64,000 nt of DNA. Source: Cycas panzhihuaensis. Its lineage: Eukaryota; Cycadophyta. Positions 43,663 to 54,323 of this stretch are shown piece after piece. The stretch spans positions 221,533,741 through 221,597,740 of the forward strand of contig CM041465.1 of NCBI GenBank assembly GCA_023213395.1, read 5' to 3'. Each line of letters starts with the position of its first letter. The first letter of the stretch is position 1. A program made the position numbers and the translations under genes. The notes beneath the pieces are model-generated. The model worked only from the letters and a program-made list of their open reading frames with translations, did no database searches and was not told the origin of the DNA.

Positions 43663-45110
43663 TATGCAATTCATAAATGATGTTCTTCCCCATTGGACTA
43701 TTAAGTGTGCATAACCTTTTGCCTTTGAACAGATAAGATTTCTGCAAAAAATCATCATAAAAAACTTCCCCAATGGATTCTCCAAATAATCCATTCCCTT
43801 TCCAAAATCTTTGTCCTATATGTAGCTACCCTTAATAGCTTCAAAACCTAGGACTCCATTTGGCACTGTAGTGAGCAATGCATCCCTTCTACTAAGAGAA
43901 ATTGCTGCTTGGTTAGATTTTCTTAACTTATGTTTGATTACAAATTTATAACTTTGAAGATATTCAACCCATTTTGTGTGCTTGGCACTAAACTTAATCT
44001 ATGAATTAATAAATTTTAGAGCATGATGATCAATAAATAGGACAAACTCTTTAGGAAGTAAATGATGACTCCAAAACTTTAAGTCTTGCAGTATTGCATA
44101 GAACTATAGATCATAAGCAAAGTACTTCATTTTTGCCTCGTTCAAATTTTCGTTGAAAAATGCAATTGGTCTGCCCTCTTAACTAAGCACAACACCAATG
44201 CCCACCTTTGAGGCGTCACACTCCATTTCAAAAGCCGTACTAAAATTAGGTAAGGCCTTGTTGCTTCAGCAACCCTTCTTTTCAATAGTTCAAAGCTCTT
44301 CTGAGTCGTACTCATCCATTAGAACACACTATCCTTGAGACAATCCGTGATTTGAATTGCAACCCCACTGAATCTTTTGATAAATTTTTGATAGAAACTT
44401 GCTATTCCATAAAAGCTCCTAATTGCTACGATGCTAATTGGAATTGGCCATTTAATGATCACTCTTACCTTTTTTGGATCTATTGACAGTCCCTCTTGTG
44501 AGATGACAAATTGTGAATATACTAGATGGGTCTCCATGAAGTTGCTCTTCTTAAGGTTCGTGTGTATCTTCTCCCTATGAAGCAAGTCAAATACTATCTA
44601 CAAGTGTTCCAAATGTTCTACCCTAGCTTTGCTAAATATCAATGTCATCAAGTGTACAATCACAAACTTACCCAGGTATGGTTTCAACACCACATTCTTC
44701 AATTGCATGAAGGTACTTAGGTCTTTTGAATGTCCAAACGACATGATTGTCCATTTGTACAAACTATCTCTAGTCTTGAATGTAGTCTTCCATTCATCTC
44801 TTTCCCAGATAGAGATCTAGTGATATCCACCATGAAGATCAATCTTTGAAAAATACTTTGTTCCTATGAGCATGTCCATCATGTTATCCATTATTGGTAA
44901 AGGAAATTGGTACTTTATTGTGATCTTGTTGATGGCTATTGAGTCAACGCATATCCTTCAAGTTCCATACTTCTCAGGGGTGAGAAGCACAGGTGTAGCA
45001 CAAGGGCTTAGGCTCTCCCTTACTAAATCCTTCTCCAACACTTGTTGTACCTACTTGTTGACTTTTTCATTCTCTTGAGGGCTCATTCTATGTGCTTCTT
45101 GATTAGGCAG
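43663..45110 (-). pseudogene. gypsy F reverse transcriptase and RNase H remnant
   Basis: 44,585-44,319 minus: LHREKIHTNLKKSNFM, then VISQEGLSIDPKKV, then FYGIASFYQKFIKRFS, the RT thumb and connection part. The palm lies at 45,100-44,600 in pieces; the GATGAC codons of the Asp-Asp box survive near 44,650 but in a shifted frame. RNase H follows to 43,663. Confidence 0.75.
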
Positions 45111-45373
45111 TCCTGATCTAGGGATCAAATCAATGTGATGAGTGACCTCTTATTGGTGGCAATCTTTCTAGCAATTCCTCTGACATAATGTCTTTGTAAT
45201 TTCCTAAGAGTTTCTCCACTTCTTCAAGCATGCATTCACACAGTCTTTCCTCAACCTTTCTCGAGACAATTACAACATGTACCAATCATTAGGACTTCTT
45301 TCACAAATTTGTTGCCCGAAAAGGTCACTACTTCATGCTCTTCACCTCTTGTTGGTGTCAACCCAAACCTCCT

Positions 45374-45577
45374 TCATTCCTTGGATCTGGTGTGTGAGTT
45401 CCTTCTGCCATCATGGATGGCTCTCCAATCAAATTTCCATGGCCTTCCAAAAAGCACATGGCATGCATCCATGGGAACTACATTGCACCACATCTTATCT
45501 TTGTAACCTCCAATCCGTAAGGCTATTAAACATTTATCCTTAACCATGATCTTAGCTCCTTTCTTGAACGATGACAT
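45374..45577 (-). pseudogene. gypsy F protease-RT linker
   Basis: Minus frame with CNVVPMDACHVLFGRPWKFD and AIHDGRRNSHT, the conserved segment after the gypsy protease (xxPMDACHLLLGRPW). The upstream protease active site was not clearly read. Confidence 0.75.
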
Positions 45578-45899
45578 TTTATAAAGAATCTCATACTTCT
45601 TACAATCGAAGCTTTAACTCTTGCGCTACATCTAAAGATACCACATTCTCATAGCTTCCTCCACCAATAATTACTTTGTAAAACTTACCTCCCAACTCAT
45701 ATTGAGTCTCGAAGGTTCGCTCTCTCCTTCAATTTGTCTTCATCAACTTGTTCTGTCTTGTCTGAGTTGCTTGCTCCTAACAACATCCGATTGACTGAGC
45801 ATTCTTCTGAACATACAAAAGTGGAAGTCACTAAAGTTTCTACCTTTGCTCCTTCTTGCAACAAGTTTGACCTGGCCTCTTCGCTTTTTGCTCAGTCCT

Positions 45900-47066
45900 C
45901 ATTTCTTAAGGAACACTCATATGCCATATGACCACTTTGTCCATGACTATAACATCTTAGGCTCTTTTGGGTGCAAAATATTTGTTGCCAAATCCTTGAC
46001 CTCTCAATGGAATATAATTGGCTTGGCTCCTGCCTCTGGGAGTAGCATATTTGCCTCTTCCTCTAGGTGATACATATGTCCTAGAATCTTCAATCCTCTC
46101 AATTTTAGGATTACCCTCATGATTTGTAGGTCTAAATCCTCCACATCCTCTCTACAATGGTGTTGTTCCTCTACTCACTGCTAACTTCTTCTGGCTAACA
46201 TCTTTTCAACCCTTAAAGCCAATTGATAGGCTTCATCAATAGTTCTCACCCTATGCAAGGTTAGTTCATCCCAAATGGCATAATTTATGCCATTCACAAA
46301 TCTAGCTATCTTTTGCTCTTCATTCTCGTTATGTCAGTTCTAATGGACTACTTATAAAACTCCTCTGTATACTCTAGCACACTCTTCTTTCTTTGCCTCA
46401 AGTTCTGAAAGTGCTTGAACAAATCCTAATTATAACCCACAAGTAAAAATTCCCCCTTAATCTTAACTACAATATCTTTCTACATGGTAACCTTCGACTA
46501 CCCATTCCCTTCTTTATCCTTCTACAAATGTTCCCACCGTAGAGCTACATGTCCTTTTAGGCATGTTGTTGCAAGCTTCATTCATGTGGGATCTTCCATC
46601 TCTTCTGAGTCGAAGTACTTTTATCTTAGCTACCATATCTTTCCACCTGGTAACCTTCGACTACCCATTCCCTTCTCTATCCTTTTGCAAATGTTTTCAC
46701 CATAGAGTTGCATGTCCTTTTAGGTGTGTTGTTGCAAACTTCATTGATGTCGGATCTTCCATCTCCTCCTAATGGAAGTACTTTTCGATGGCAATGATCT
46801 AATCCAACAACTCCTCAGTGTAGGTTTCCTCCAAAGTCTGGAACCTCAATTTTTACTGAACTTTTCTCTTAACTCAAGATCTTAATCACCAATTTATCGA
46901 TATTAGTTGGTTGTTGTTCTTGTTCTTCATCTCTAGTTTCCTTTTGTTTTGATTCCATGTCTTTTGTCGACTCTGGTCTACTCTCTTCCTCTCCTCCTTT
47001 TTTCATTGAAGATTCAAAATCTTTGTAAAATATCACCCTTGGTCCTATTGTACTTCTTCTCAACAT
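45900..47066 (-). pseudogene. gypsy F gag remnant
   Basis: A start at 47,066 (MLRRSTIGPRVIFYK) leads into a Glu/Lys/Gln-rich N-terminus to 46,869. The remaining gag is in pieces. Within it, 46,478-46,560 and 46,643-46,730 are near-copies of one another on the + strand (ACCTTCGACTACCC, then CTTTTAGG), an internal tandem repeat of about 165 bases. Confidence 0.55.
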
Positions 47067-47167
47067 TCTGTGAAGTTTATTTTCAAATTTGGAATCAACT
47101 ACAAATGGTGAAGACAGTTTCCTTTGGTTTCTTGACTTTGCGATGCTTCAACTCTTTGGCAACTTTT

Positions 47168-47179
47168 GCTTTGATACCA
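47168..47179 (-). promoter_or_regulatory. primer-binding site of gypsy F
   Basis: Minus TGGTATCAAAGC, one base from the initiator tRNA-Met type site, located about 100 bases upstream of the gag start. Confidence 0.6.
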
Positions 47180-49779
47180 AACTTATGCAATGGCTCTCCA
47201 AATGACTCATTACCTTTCAAAGACAAAGGGGTGTGACAACCCTGACACAATAAAATAGACAAACAAAATGCTAACTCACAACACAGATCACCGCTACCAG
47301 GATATTTACAAATGAATTTTCATATTACAATTAAAATGTCATATTACATGGAGAATGCCAAAAGGCATGAAAATTACAATGTGCAGAAGAATAGAGTTCT
47401 TTTGTCTCTCTCTATTCTCTATTGAACTACTACCTAATGAGTCGAAAACCCATAAGCCAAAAAGCCCTTCTAAGTGCCAAGGAGCCAAAGAGCCTCTTTT
47501 GATTCCTACCTGAGTCCCATATATTCTCACTTTTATGCTCTTTTCCTTTTGCTTGTCATCAACCGCAATTCCAAGGTTTTACTGCAGATTTGATCTTGCT
47601 CCAACCACCTTTGTAAAGTGTTTTTTGGGATGTCGTTGGGATTTGCCATATTCCACTCATAATTCTTTAATGCACACCAAGTACATGAAGATCCCTATCT
47701 TAAAATGTCACTCGCACAGGATCACCATGCATAACATGTTGGCGCTATTTGTGTGTTTCACACAAACAATGGATTGTGATTATTTGGCATGCCATTTGAT
47801 TGATAGGTTCCTTCCCATACAACTATTGCTTTTTTTGCATTTCTGCAATTTTGTGAACCGGCCACATGTTGCGTTGTGATTTACTTTGCACTTTATCTGC
47901 TTGCAACTAACATCAATTGCCTCTCTTAAACCCACACTTCGCCATGACTGCTCCTAGTGCGAAGTCCATAGATCTTTGTCACATGTCCCTTGATCTAACG
48001 GCAGTAGTTTAACTCACATCTTCACCTTCTTGCAATAACTCACTTGCCACACCTGAATGAGTGAAACATTTTTTTTGCGAAGTTCACCCAATGATGTCAT
48101 GGGTCATCCATTTGATGGTGGTGGTTTAATCGCAATTTCACTTCCTTGCAAAAGTTCCAAACTTTATCTCCTCTCCAAGCAATCATTCCACTTGCGTGTT
48201 GTTTCGAATACAGCTATGTGTTTTCGAAATTGACAGCCACAATTTATTTGTGATTTGCCACCTTGAGGATTTGCAGATCGTAGTGATTAATCTCCCCATT
48301 ACACTTACGCAAAGGTACTTCTCGTGAAGTGTAACTTGTGAAGCCTGCACACTTGCACACCTGCACTTCGTGAATACTGAACTTTACAAACTCTATTTTC
48401 TTGTGAAATCTTCATCTGCAAAGCATGCTGAGACTGCTTCTTCATGTGGACTGTTTTGCGAACAAGATCTCCTAAGTCTAACAGCCGAAAATACATACGT
48501 ACAGTGATACCCTTGCATCACTGCTCCACTCCATCAATGATCAACAATTCTCAGTAACTAGCTCTATGGTATTGAAGAGCTGTAATACAGTCAATGTGAA
48601 GCTCTGCAAGCTGTCATGACCTGAAAAAGTGTAGTGATTGGTGCAGATCTGAGTATTTTCCCGTCTGTGAGTTGCTTCGTATCTTGTCTCAAAGTTGAAC
48701 GAGTCAATGACATGGACACACAAAGGTTGATGGAAGTGTGCCTGCAAGCTCAGGAGGCTGATGCTCACATCTTAGCCATCGGGTTATTCATTTTCTTGCT
48801 TTGGTCAGCAGGCCACCCTTGGGTTCTTGCCGCCTTGTATCCCATCAATGTTAATGGCTTGGCTGGGCAGGGGTCTTTGCCAACTATTCGATCGTCATGG
48901 CTGTTTTTTTAATGGTGTATGGCTATGTATATGTTCCAAGCCAAAGTAATCAATGAGTTGGCTGGATATTTCTTCCTAGGTGGTTGTTCTGATGGTGTAT
49001 ACTCATTGCCTGAGTTCACTGTTTTGGTGAGTTGCTGTAGCCTTCATGCTCTTGTTGCTGAAACTTAATCTTTTCAATCACTGGAACCCAAATTCTGTGT
49101 GTATTTTCAGCCAATACTGCATATTCTGTGAACTTTATTGGAACCATAAATAAGTTTTCTCTTGCCAATCATGCATCTGGCTCAATGTTTCTTTTTCTGC
49201 AGAGAAAAACATGTGTTCTCTGGACTACAATTTGGGATGTCACCTGCCCGTAGATCCAATCCAAATTTGAAGGAGCGATTTTCCTTTTTTTTGAATTTAT
49301 TAACTATGGATGGAGTTTTCTGGTTTTCAGGCTGTTGCATGGATCTTACACCTCATCTGTAAATTTTGAGCAATCATCTTCCGTCATTCCCCATATCGTC
49401 CTCCTATCTTCAACAATTAGGGTCATATTTTTCTTTTTTACCATTGAGGTTCTTTACTTGTATGCTTAAGAATTAAAAGGCAGAAAGTTTTCATGCATCA
49501 GTGTTTACAGTTTCAGATTGTGTGAAGTACATGGCCTTTGCTTTAATTCAATTCCCTGCTGCTGTTTTAATAATGGGGATTTCAGGGATATTTCCTCTTA
49601 TTCCCATTGCTGAAGTGTCAAAAATTTTCTGTATTTGATTTCTTGTACACAACTCTGCCATAAAGATCGTACCTTAACCCTAAAATCAAATGGTGTTTTC
49701 TAAAGTTGATTTGTGTACTACTCATGCCTTGATTTTAAGCCTGTAAACATTCGAAATGAATGATATTTATATGTACCAG
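47180..49779. other. remaining intron: candidate F LTR and unassigned sequence
   Basis: 47,180 to about 48,500 should include the 5' LTR of F. TGTGACAACCCTGACA at 47,235 looks like a gypsy LTR start but on the opposite strand, so the structure is unclear. 48,500-49,779 has no transposon protein and ends in the splice acceptor of the IQD exon. The frame 48,634-48,912 encodes hydrophobic sequence without known motifs and is judged spurious. Confidence 0.4.
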
Positions 49780-50007
49780 GCAAGGAAAGCTCTCCGAGCT
49801 TTGAAAGGCTTGGTGAGACTTCAGGCTCTTGTCCGAGGCCAGGCAGTAAGGAAGCAAGCGGCTATTACTTTGCGCTGTATGCAAGCTTTAGTGAGAGTCC
49901 AGGCTCGGGTTCGGGCCCGCCGGGCATGCATAGCAATGGAAAATCAGAGTATGCCACAAAGGCTTGAACATCAGCTTGGACCTGAAGCTCGTGTTCATGA
50001 ATCTGAG
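49780..50007 (+). CDS. IQD: IQD exon: rest of the IQ67 domain
   Basis: 76 codons, phase 0 at both ends (acceptor ACCAG, donor GTATGT). It encodes [20 protein letters not shown], then [20 protein letters not shown], then QARVRARRA. With the preceding exon this completes three IQ motifs with the usual 11- and 15-residue spacing, plus the hydrophobic and Arg/Lys pattern that binds calmodulin or calmodulin-like proteins. GC content here is clearly above that of the surrounding intron, as expected for a conserved exon. Confidence 0.95.
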
Positions 50008-50282
50008 GTATGTCTATTTAGACCTATTACTGTTTAAAAGAAAATATAAAGGAAACATTTTCTTTTTTTTTTTACCTTTCTTTTGCTCCTTTTCTGAATG
50101 CTATTTTGAATTGTGGAGTGTTTCAGAACATCTCATGTGATGTGAAATGTATATATGCAATACTGTCAGTATGGAATGTAAAGAAACGTTTTGAACAGCT
50201 TAGTCATCCTAAGTTGTGGCCAAATATTGAAATGTGTTGATTTTGAAAGTTGATCTTTTTCCTACTGGATTTTGCAATGCAG

Positions 50283-50396
50283 ACAGGTTGGTGTAACAAG
50301 TTAGGCTCAGTGGAAGAAATTCAGATGAAATTGCAGCAGAGGCAAGAGGCTGCTGTTAAGCGTGAAAGGGCCATGTCATATGCTTTCTCTCATCAA
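50283..50396 (+). CDS. IQD: IQD exon: post-IQ67 helix
   Basis: 38 codons, phase 0 (acceptor AATGCAG, donor GTATGC). It encodes TGWCNKLGSVEEIQMKLQQR, then QEAAVKRERAMSYAFSHQ. This GW(C)xxxGxxEEIxxKLQxRQEAAxKRERAxxYAxxHQ segment is a family signature immediately after IQ67. Confidence 0.95.
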
Positions 50397-50489
50397 GTAT
50401 GCTTTCAAATACAAGTCTTGTAGCAATATATATATTGGAACTTGTGTTTTGCTTTTAATTTATTAGTGGATATATCTTGGTTACTGCAG

Positions 50490-51020
50490 TGGCGAGCAAG
50501 TTCAAAAGCCAGCCCTGAAGCACATGTAGGAAATGAACGGGATAAAACTAACTGGGGTTGGAACTGGCTAGAACGATGGATGGCAACACACCCATGGGAG
50601 AATGAAGTCCTTGATGATCAAGGCAGGAAGGATGGCAGGGAGAGCATCTGTTCAAATAGTGTTGATCAGTCTTTGGACACATCTTCCAAACATTCCAAGA
50701 CCGGGTGTCACTCCTTTAGTAATTTGAAGGAGCATCCAAATACAGTTGACCCTCAACCTAAGAAGAGGCTATCTCTACCAAAGTCTGAAAAAATTGCGAC
50801 GCATAAGGATGGTCATAAACCACAGCCAAAGATTAACAGGGGAGTGGAAGGAAAAATGTTGTCCTCCTCTAAAAAAACAAAGAGACAAAATGCAGAAAGT
50901 GGGCAGACACAATCAGTCTCTCAAAATGGCACAAGTGTAGAACCAACCGTGATTACAGATAATGGAGACAATAGGCAACCTTCTTACGTGACTGAATCCT
51001 CTTATCCGGTCTCCAAATGA
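50490..51020 (+). CDS. IQD: IQD terminal exon
   Basis: 176 codons plus stop TGA at 51,018-51,020, phase 0 from acceptor TACTGCAG. It starts WRASSKASPEAH and contains NWGWNWLERWMATHPWEN, a Trp-rich IQD signature, then a Ser-rich region, KKRLSLPKSEK and basic runs (KKTKRQ) that may serve nuclear or microtubule association. No DUF4005-type end was recognised, so the protein resembles the shorter IQD5-8-like group. The four visible exons give 379 residues; with the missing first exon about 400, within the family range. No stop or shift is present, so the gene appears functional. Confidence 0.9.
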   Translation, partial: WRASSKASPEAHVGNERDKTNWGWNWLERWMATHPWENEVLDDQGRKDGRESICSNSVDQSLDTSSKHSKTGCHSFSNLKEHPNTVDPQPKKRLSLPKSEKIATHKDGHKPQPKINRGVEGKMLSSSKKTKRQNAESGQTQSVSQNGTSVEPTVITDNGDNRQPSYVTESSYPVSK

Positions 51021-53269
51021 ACCCAGCGAACACTTGAGAATTCTTCAAACACACATGTTCCTTAAACAGATGATAAGATACTGTCTAAAAAAGATGTGTT
51101 CCTGTTTGAAGTGAATGGAGTCTTGTCATCTCTGCAAGTAAAACACAATCATTCTGCATCATTCAAGAATAGTTTCAATGTTGGGTTTGCAGTCTAAAGG
51201 AATCTGTTAAACATATAATGTGACTTTCAGATCTGCCAGTTGGGTGAAATATGGAAGAGAAATGGCAATGGTAGAGCACTCAATTCTTGGGTGTGGCTGC
51301 TGTAGGCTCAGCATGTAATAGTGCATGTTTTAAGGCAAGTCTTTGGTTGATTACCTACTATTTCTTATTAGCAGATCATTGTGTATAACAATAGATTTGT
51401 TTGGTTTTATTGGTGTCAACAAATATGACCCAAATCTTTCAAGGACTATCCAGTGTGAAATACATTAATAAATTATTGTTGAAACAATTTCCTCTTCCAT
51501 ATTACTTTTATTTCATGTCAAGCTGTCTATGGCTTTGTTTTCTGTGTGTGCGCGCATGCCCGCGCCCATGCGCGTGCGCGACAGAGAGAGAGAGATCAAA
51601 ATCATTTCAATGATGCAGATTGAACAAATTGTTGAGCGGTACTGCGAAACTATGATAAGAAAATATACATGATTGTCAAACGTGGACAGATTGTGTGTTA
51701 TTAAGTTCATGGATTTTTGTTTTTAATTTTTACGACACTTTTTTTCAGAGTACTTGGATATGTTATTTCGGGGCAGTCTAACATATAGATAACGTCTCAA
51801 AGAAAGGGAATCATTCAATGAAGTTTCTGTGCAGATCGGTGGGATGGTGTAGGGCTGTAGAGTCTCCACTCTTATTCATGATTCACAAGGTTGGGTGGCT
51901 TGGTAGATTTTTATTTGTTTTATTAATTCACTTGGCGTGGTAGGTAAGGTCAATATGGTTCACTCCCACTGGATTTGGCAGATAATAGTTGTTTTGGTTA
52001 CTTTTCTTAGCAAATTGTGTTGGATTATTCATGCTCAAGATGGTGCCTGGGAAAATGTGGAAAATTCATTTCAAAGGTCTATCGCGAGGTAATCCAAACC
52101 CCCCAAATGTTATGCTTGATGTCACATTGCTTTTGAAATGGTTGGGTAGAAAATTGTTGGCAAGCCCCCACAACAAGTGCATAAATGGAGACTCCCAAGG
52201 TTCTCAGTTTGTAATTTGTCCCAAAGTTTTTTCTTTCCTGTTTTGTGGTTTATGCCAAGTTTTTCTCTAAGGGGCTTGGCTCTGTTGCAAAAGCATTGCC
52301 TTTTTTTTTCCTAAATGATATGGAGAGGCTTTGAGGACTCTCTCATGATATCTATCCATGTCCCCTTGATAAATAGTTGCATACAATTTAGAAGCACAAT
52401 GGAGAGAATAATTTGTACATCATATTTGTCCCAGACATGAACAACAATCAATAAGGGATGGCAGTGCTCGACCCACTCTAGGACTGTCCTCTTACATAAA
52501 TTCTCATACCCACATGATAGGAGGTAATACTCACCACCATGCTACAATGACTCCTTGTTTTGTGTTTGTTTCTGCCACATCAGTGGTAAGAGCTCTTATA
52601 TTCTTTCTACGTAGTTACAATTAATTTCAACTATAATCAATTATACTTAATCAGGGCTTTATAATAGTCACCTTAAGTATTGTTTATTATTGAGTTGCTA
52701 ATTGATTAATCCCGTGTAGTGATAGAAAATGTTTGTTTACCTCCATTGGTTGGCAACACATTGCCATTGAATGTTTGCTTGTTGCTACCAATAACCATTG
52801 CTTCTACAAAATGTCTTTGATATAGAATGTTGGTAGGCATATAGAAAAGCCATGATGATAGGTTTTGATGGAGGGCAGATATGTTTGCAGAAAGAAAATA
52901 TCATAATTCTAGCAAGATTCTATATAAATCTGGGAGAGAAATGATGATGGCATAGAATTAGAGAATTTTATGGAGGACTTTAACTCTAAACTAAAAAACA
53001 TTTTCAAGAATGTGAATCTGGTTTAGAAATTCAATTAAGCAATTATTCAATTATGTACCATGAGATTGCAAAGGTAACATTTATGTTTATAAGGTATGGT
53101 GTTTTTTTGCCATGCATAGCAAATCTAAAAGTTGAAAAATAAATATAAAAAGATAAAAATCTAGCTATAGAAGGATCAAAGATAGGGTTTTACATACCAA
53201 TCCTTTCACCTAATATATATTCAAAATGTAATTTCACTCCTACATAGAGCTATGAGAACATAAAATATT
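51021..53269. other. IQD 3' UTR and downstream flank
   Basis: The 3' UTR starts at 51,021; its end was not determined. No gene or transposon protein was recognised. An alternating purine-pyrimidine tract is noted separately at 51,541-51,585. Frames such as 51,989-52,270 lack motifs. Confidence 0.5.
51541..51599. repeat. alternating TG/CG tract followed by GA repeat
   Basis: TGTGTGCGCGCATGCCCGCG, then CATGCGCGTGCGCG, then (GA)n. Mostly strict purine-pyrimidine alternation for about 45 bases, in otherwise AT-rich sequence. Confidence 0.8.
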
Positions 53270-53980
53270 CTTGAAGAGGCTAGGTTTGAAATTACGTAAG
53301 AGGTAAGGGAAAGGCAAATTTAAGGGACATTTTGCCTCTAAAAACCAACCTAACCAACAATGAAAGAAGCCCTTCTTCAAGAGAAAATTCTCCACCTCAC
53401 TATTGTCTAAGGAAACCTATAAACAAGGAGAAATATAAATTATTAAGGACAAGAAGGATTTATTTTGCAAGGAAGAAGGCCATATGGTAAAGGATTATCC
53501 TTTCTAGAACAAAGTAATGAACAATATTAAGAAACCTCAACTTGTAAATAGGTGCATAATGTCAATAGCTTGTAAAGTAGAACTATTTAGAAACCTTTAA
53601 CTTAGGCGAAGATTCTCAACACCTATATACAAAATTTATAGAAATAGATCTTTATTCATTCGGGGTAGAATAAAAAGATAAAGAGGCTATAATTTTGGTT
53701 GACAATGGTTATACTTAAAACTTTATTTTAGACAAATTTATAAAGAAATAAAACTTAGTGACCACGCTTTTTTAAATTGTGAATGTTTTGTTGAAACCAT
53801 TAATGGTTAAAGGGCAAGTGTGGAGCGAATTTGTTGCAATGGTTCCTATTTCCATTTAGGGTTATAGTGATGAATTAAGTTTTTGATATTATGAATATAG
53901 GTGGATACAATCTAATTCTCAGGGAAAATACCTTTGAGATTCATAGGTTTACATTCTTTCTGATAACTATATGTCGGAAT
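53270..53980 (+). pseudogene. Ty3/gypsy remnant L: gag zinc knuckle and protease
   Basis: At about 53,457-53,507 the + strand reads DLFCKEEGHMVKDYPF, a CCHC knuckle with its first and last Cys lost. At about 53,693-53,740 it reads ILVDNGYT, then NFILDKFIKK, a retroviral-type protease start with Asp-Asn-Gly instead of Asp-Ser-Gly. Weak downstream matches (GGYNLIL) fit the end of a gypsy protease. Many stops; no LTRs or pol found. Confidence 0.5.
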
Positions 53981-54145
53981 TCTTGTCTAAGGGAAAACAT
54001 GTTCAATTTCAAAGAGATAAAAACTCATAAAACTTTCCCATGGTGTTAACTATGCAACTAAACATTAGTAAACAAGAAACTAGATTAGTGTTGTGCGATT
54101 ATCATAATAGAGAAAAAGGCACGGATTTAAGAAGAAAATAAATAA

Positions 54146-54310
54146 GGTCGGGTACTTGAGCACATCAGCAGGTATCTACTTTACTGTGTTGGAAGTCCTA
54201 GGTTCGACCCTCGCAGGGCGTTATAGGGGAGAATTAGATGAAAGTGTGACAATCCTTGACAAACAGGGATATGATTCCATTCGCTTGGTACATACCATTG
54301 AAAAAAAAAA
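54146..54310 (+). repeat. tRNA-derived SINE with 13-bp target duplication
   Basis: 165 bases starting GGTCGGGTACTTGAGC, with a strong RNA polymerase III B box GGTTCGACCC (54,201-54,210) and ending in a run of A. The 13-mer AGAAAATAAATAA flanks it on both sides (54,133-54,145 and 54,311-54,323). The A box is less clear. Length, B box, A-tail and duplication together make a SINE the best call. Confidence 0.8.
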
Positions 54311-54323
54311 AGAAAATAAATAA

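Larger units (their letters stand above)
33520..44152 (+). repeat. tandem segmental duplication, two units of about 5.3 kb
   Basis: Unit 1 is about 33,520-38,816 and unit 2 about 38,817-44,152. Each holds copia leader, gag-pol, 3' LTR and then about 500 bases of antisense gypsy F starting TATGCAATTCATAAATG. At the middle junction gypsy sequence (...CAAATTTTCG) changes directly into copia leader sequence (GACGGACGAG), equivalent to 33,520 in D. At 44,152 the gypsy sequence instead continues (TTGAAAAATG). A three-base overlap (TCG) is shared at the junction. Copies have diverged by many single changes. Confidence 0.85.
43663..47179 (-). mobile_element. Ty3/gypsy element F, antisense, 3'-truncated
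   Basis: Minus strand order from right to left: PBS (47,179-47,168), gag (about 47,066-46,000), protease (about 45,900-45,370), RT (about 45,100-44,300), RNase H (44,300-43,663). Integrase and the 3' LTR are missing; the copia E LTR sits where the sequence stops. A candidate 5' LTR lies to the right of 47,180 but its far end was not defined. Confidence 0.75.
31506..49779 (+). other. IQD: 18,274-bp intron inside the IQ67 domain
   Basis: Donor GTATGC at 31,506 and acceptor ACCAG ending at 49,779, phase 0. It contains copia G, D and E, gypsy F and lesser repeats, all described separately. The reading frame joins perfectly across it (FRGLL to [10 protein letters not shown]), so the insertions have not damaged the coding sequence. 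Confidence 0.85.

Noticed and set aside
47232-47250. TGTGACAACCCTGACA as the start of a + strand LTR
   Set aside because: All coding around it is antisense and no end or partner was found; kept only as a comment in the intron entry.
48634-48912. Hydrophobic 92-residue frame in the IQD intron
   Set aside because: No motif, no partner exon and no codon bias; likely chance.
51989-52270. 93-residue frame downstream of the IQD gene
   Set aside because: No recognisable domain and no start context; probably chance.
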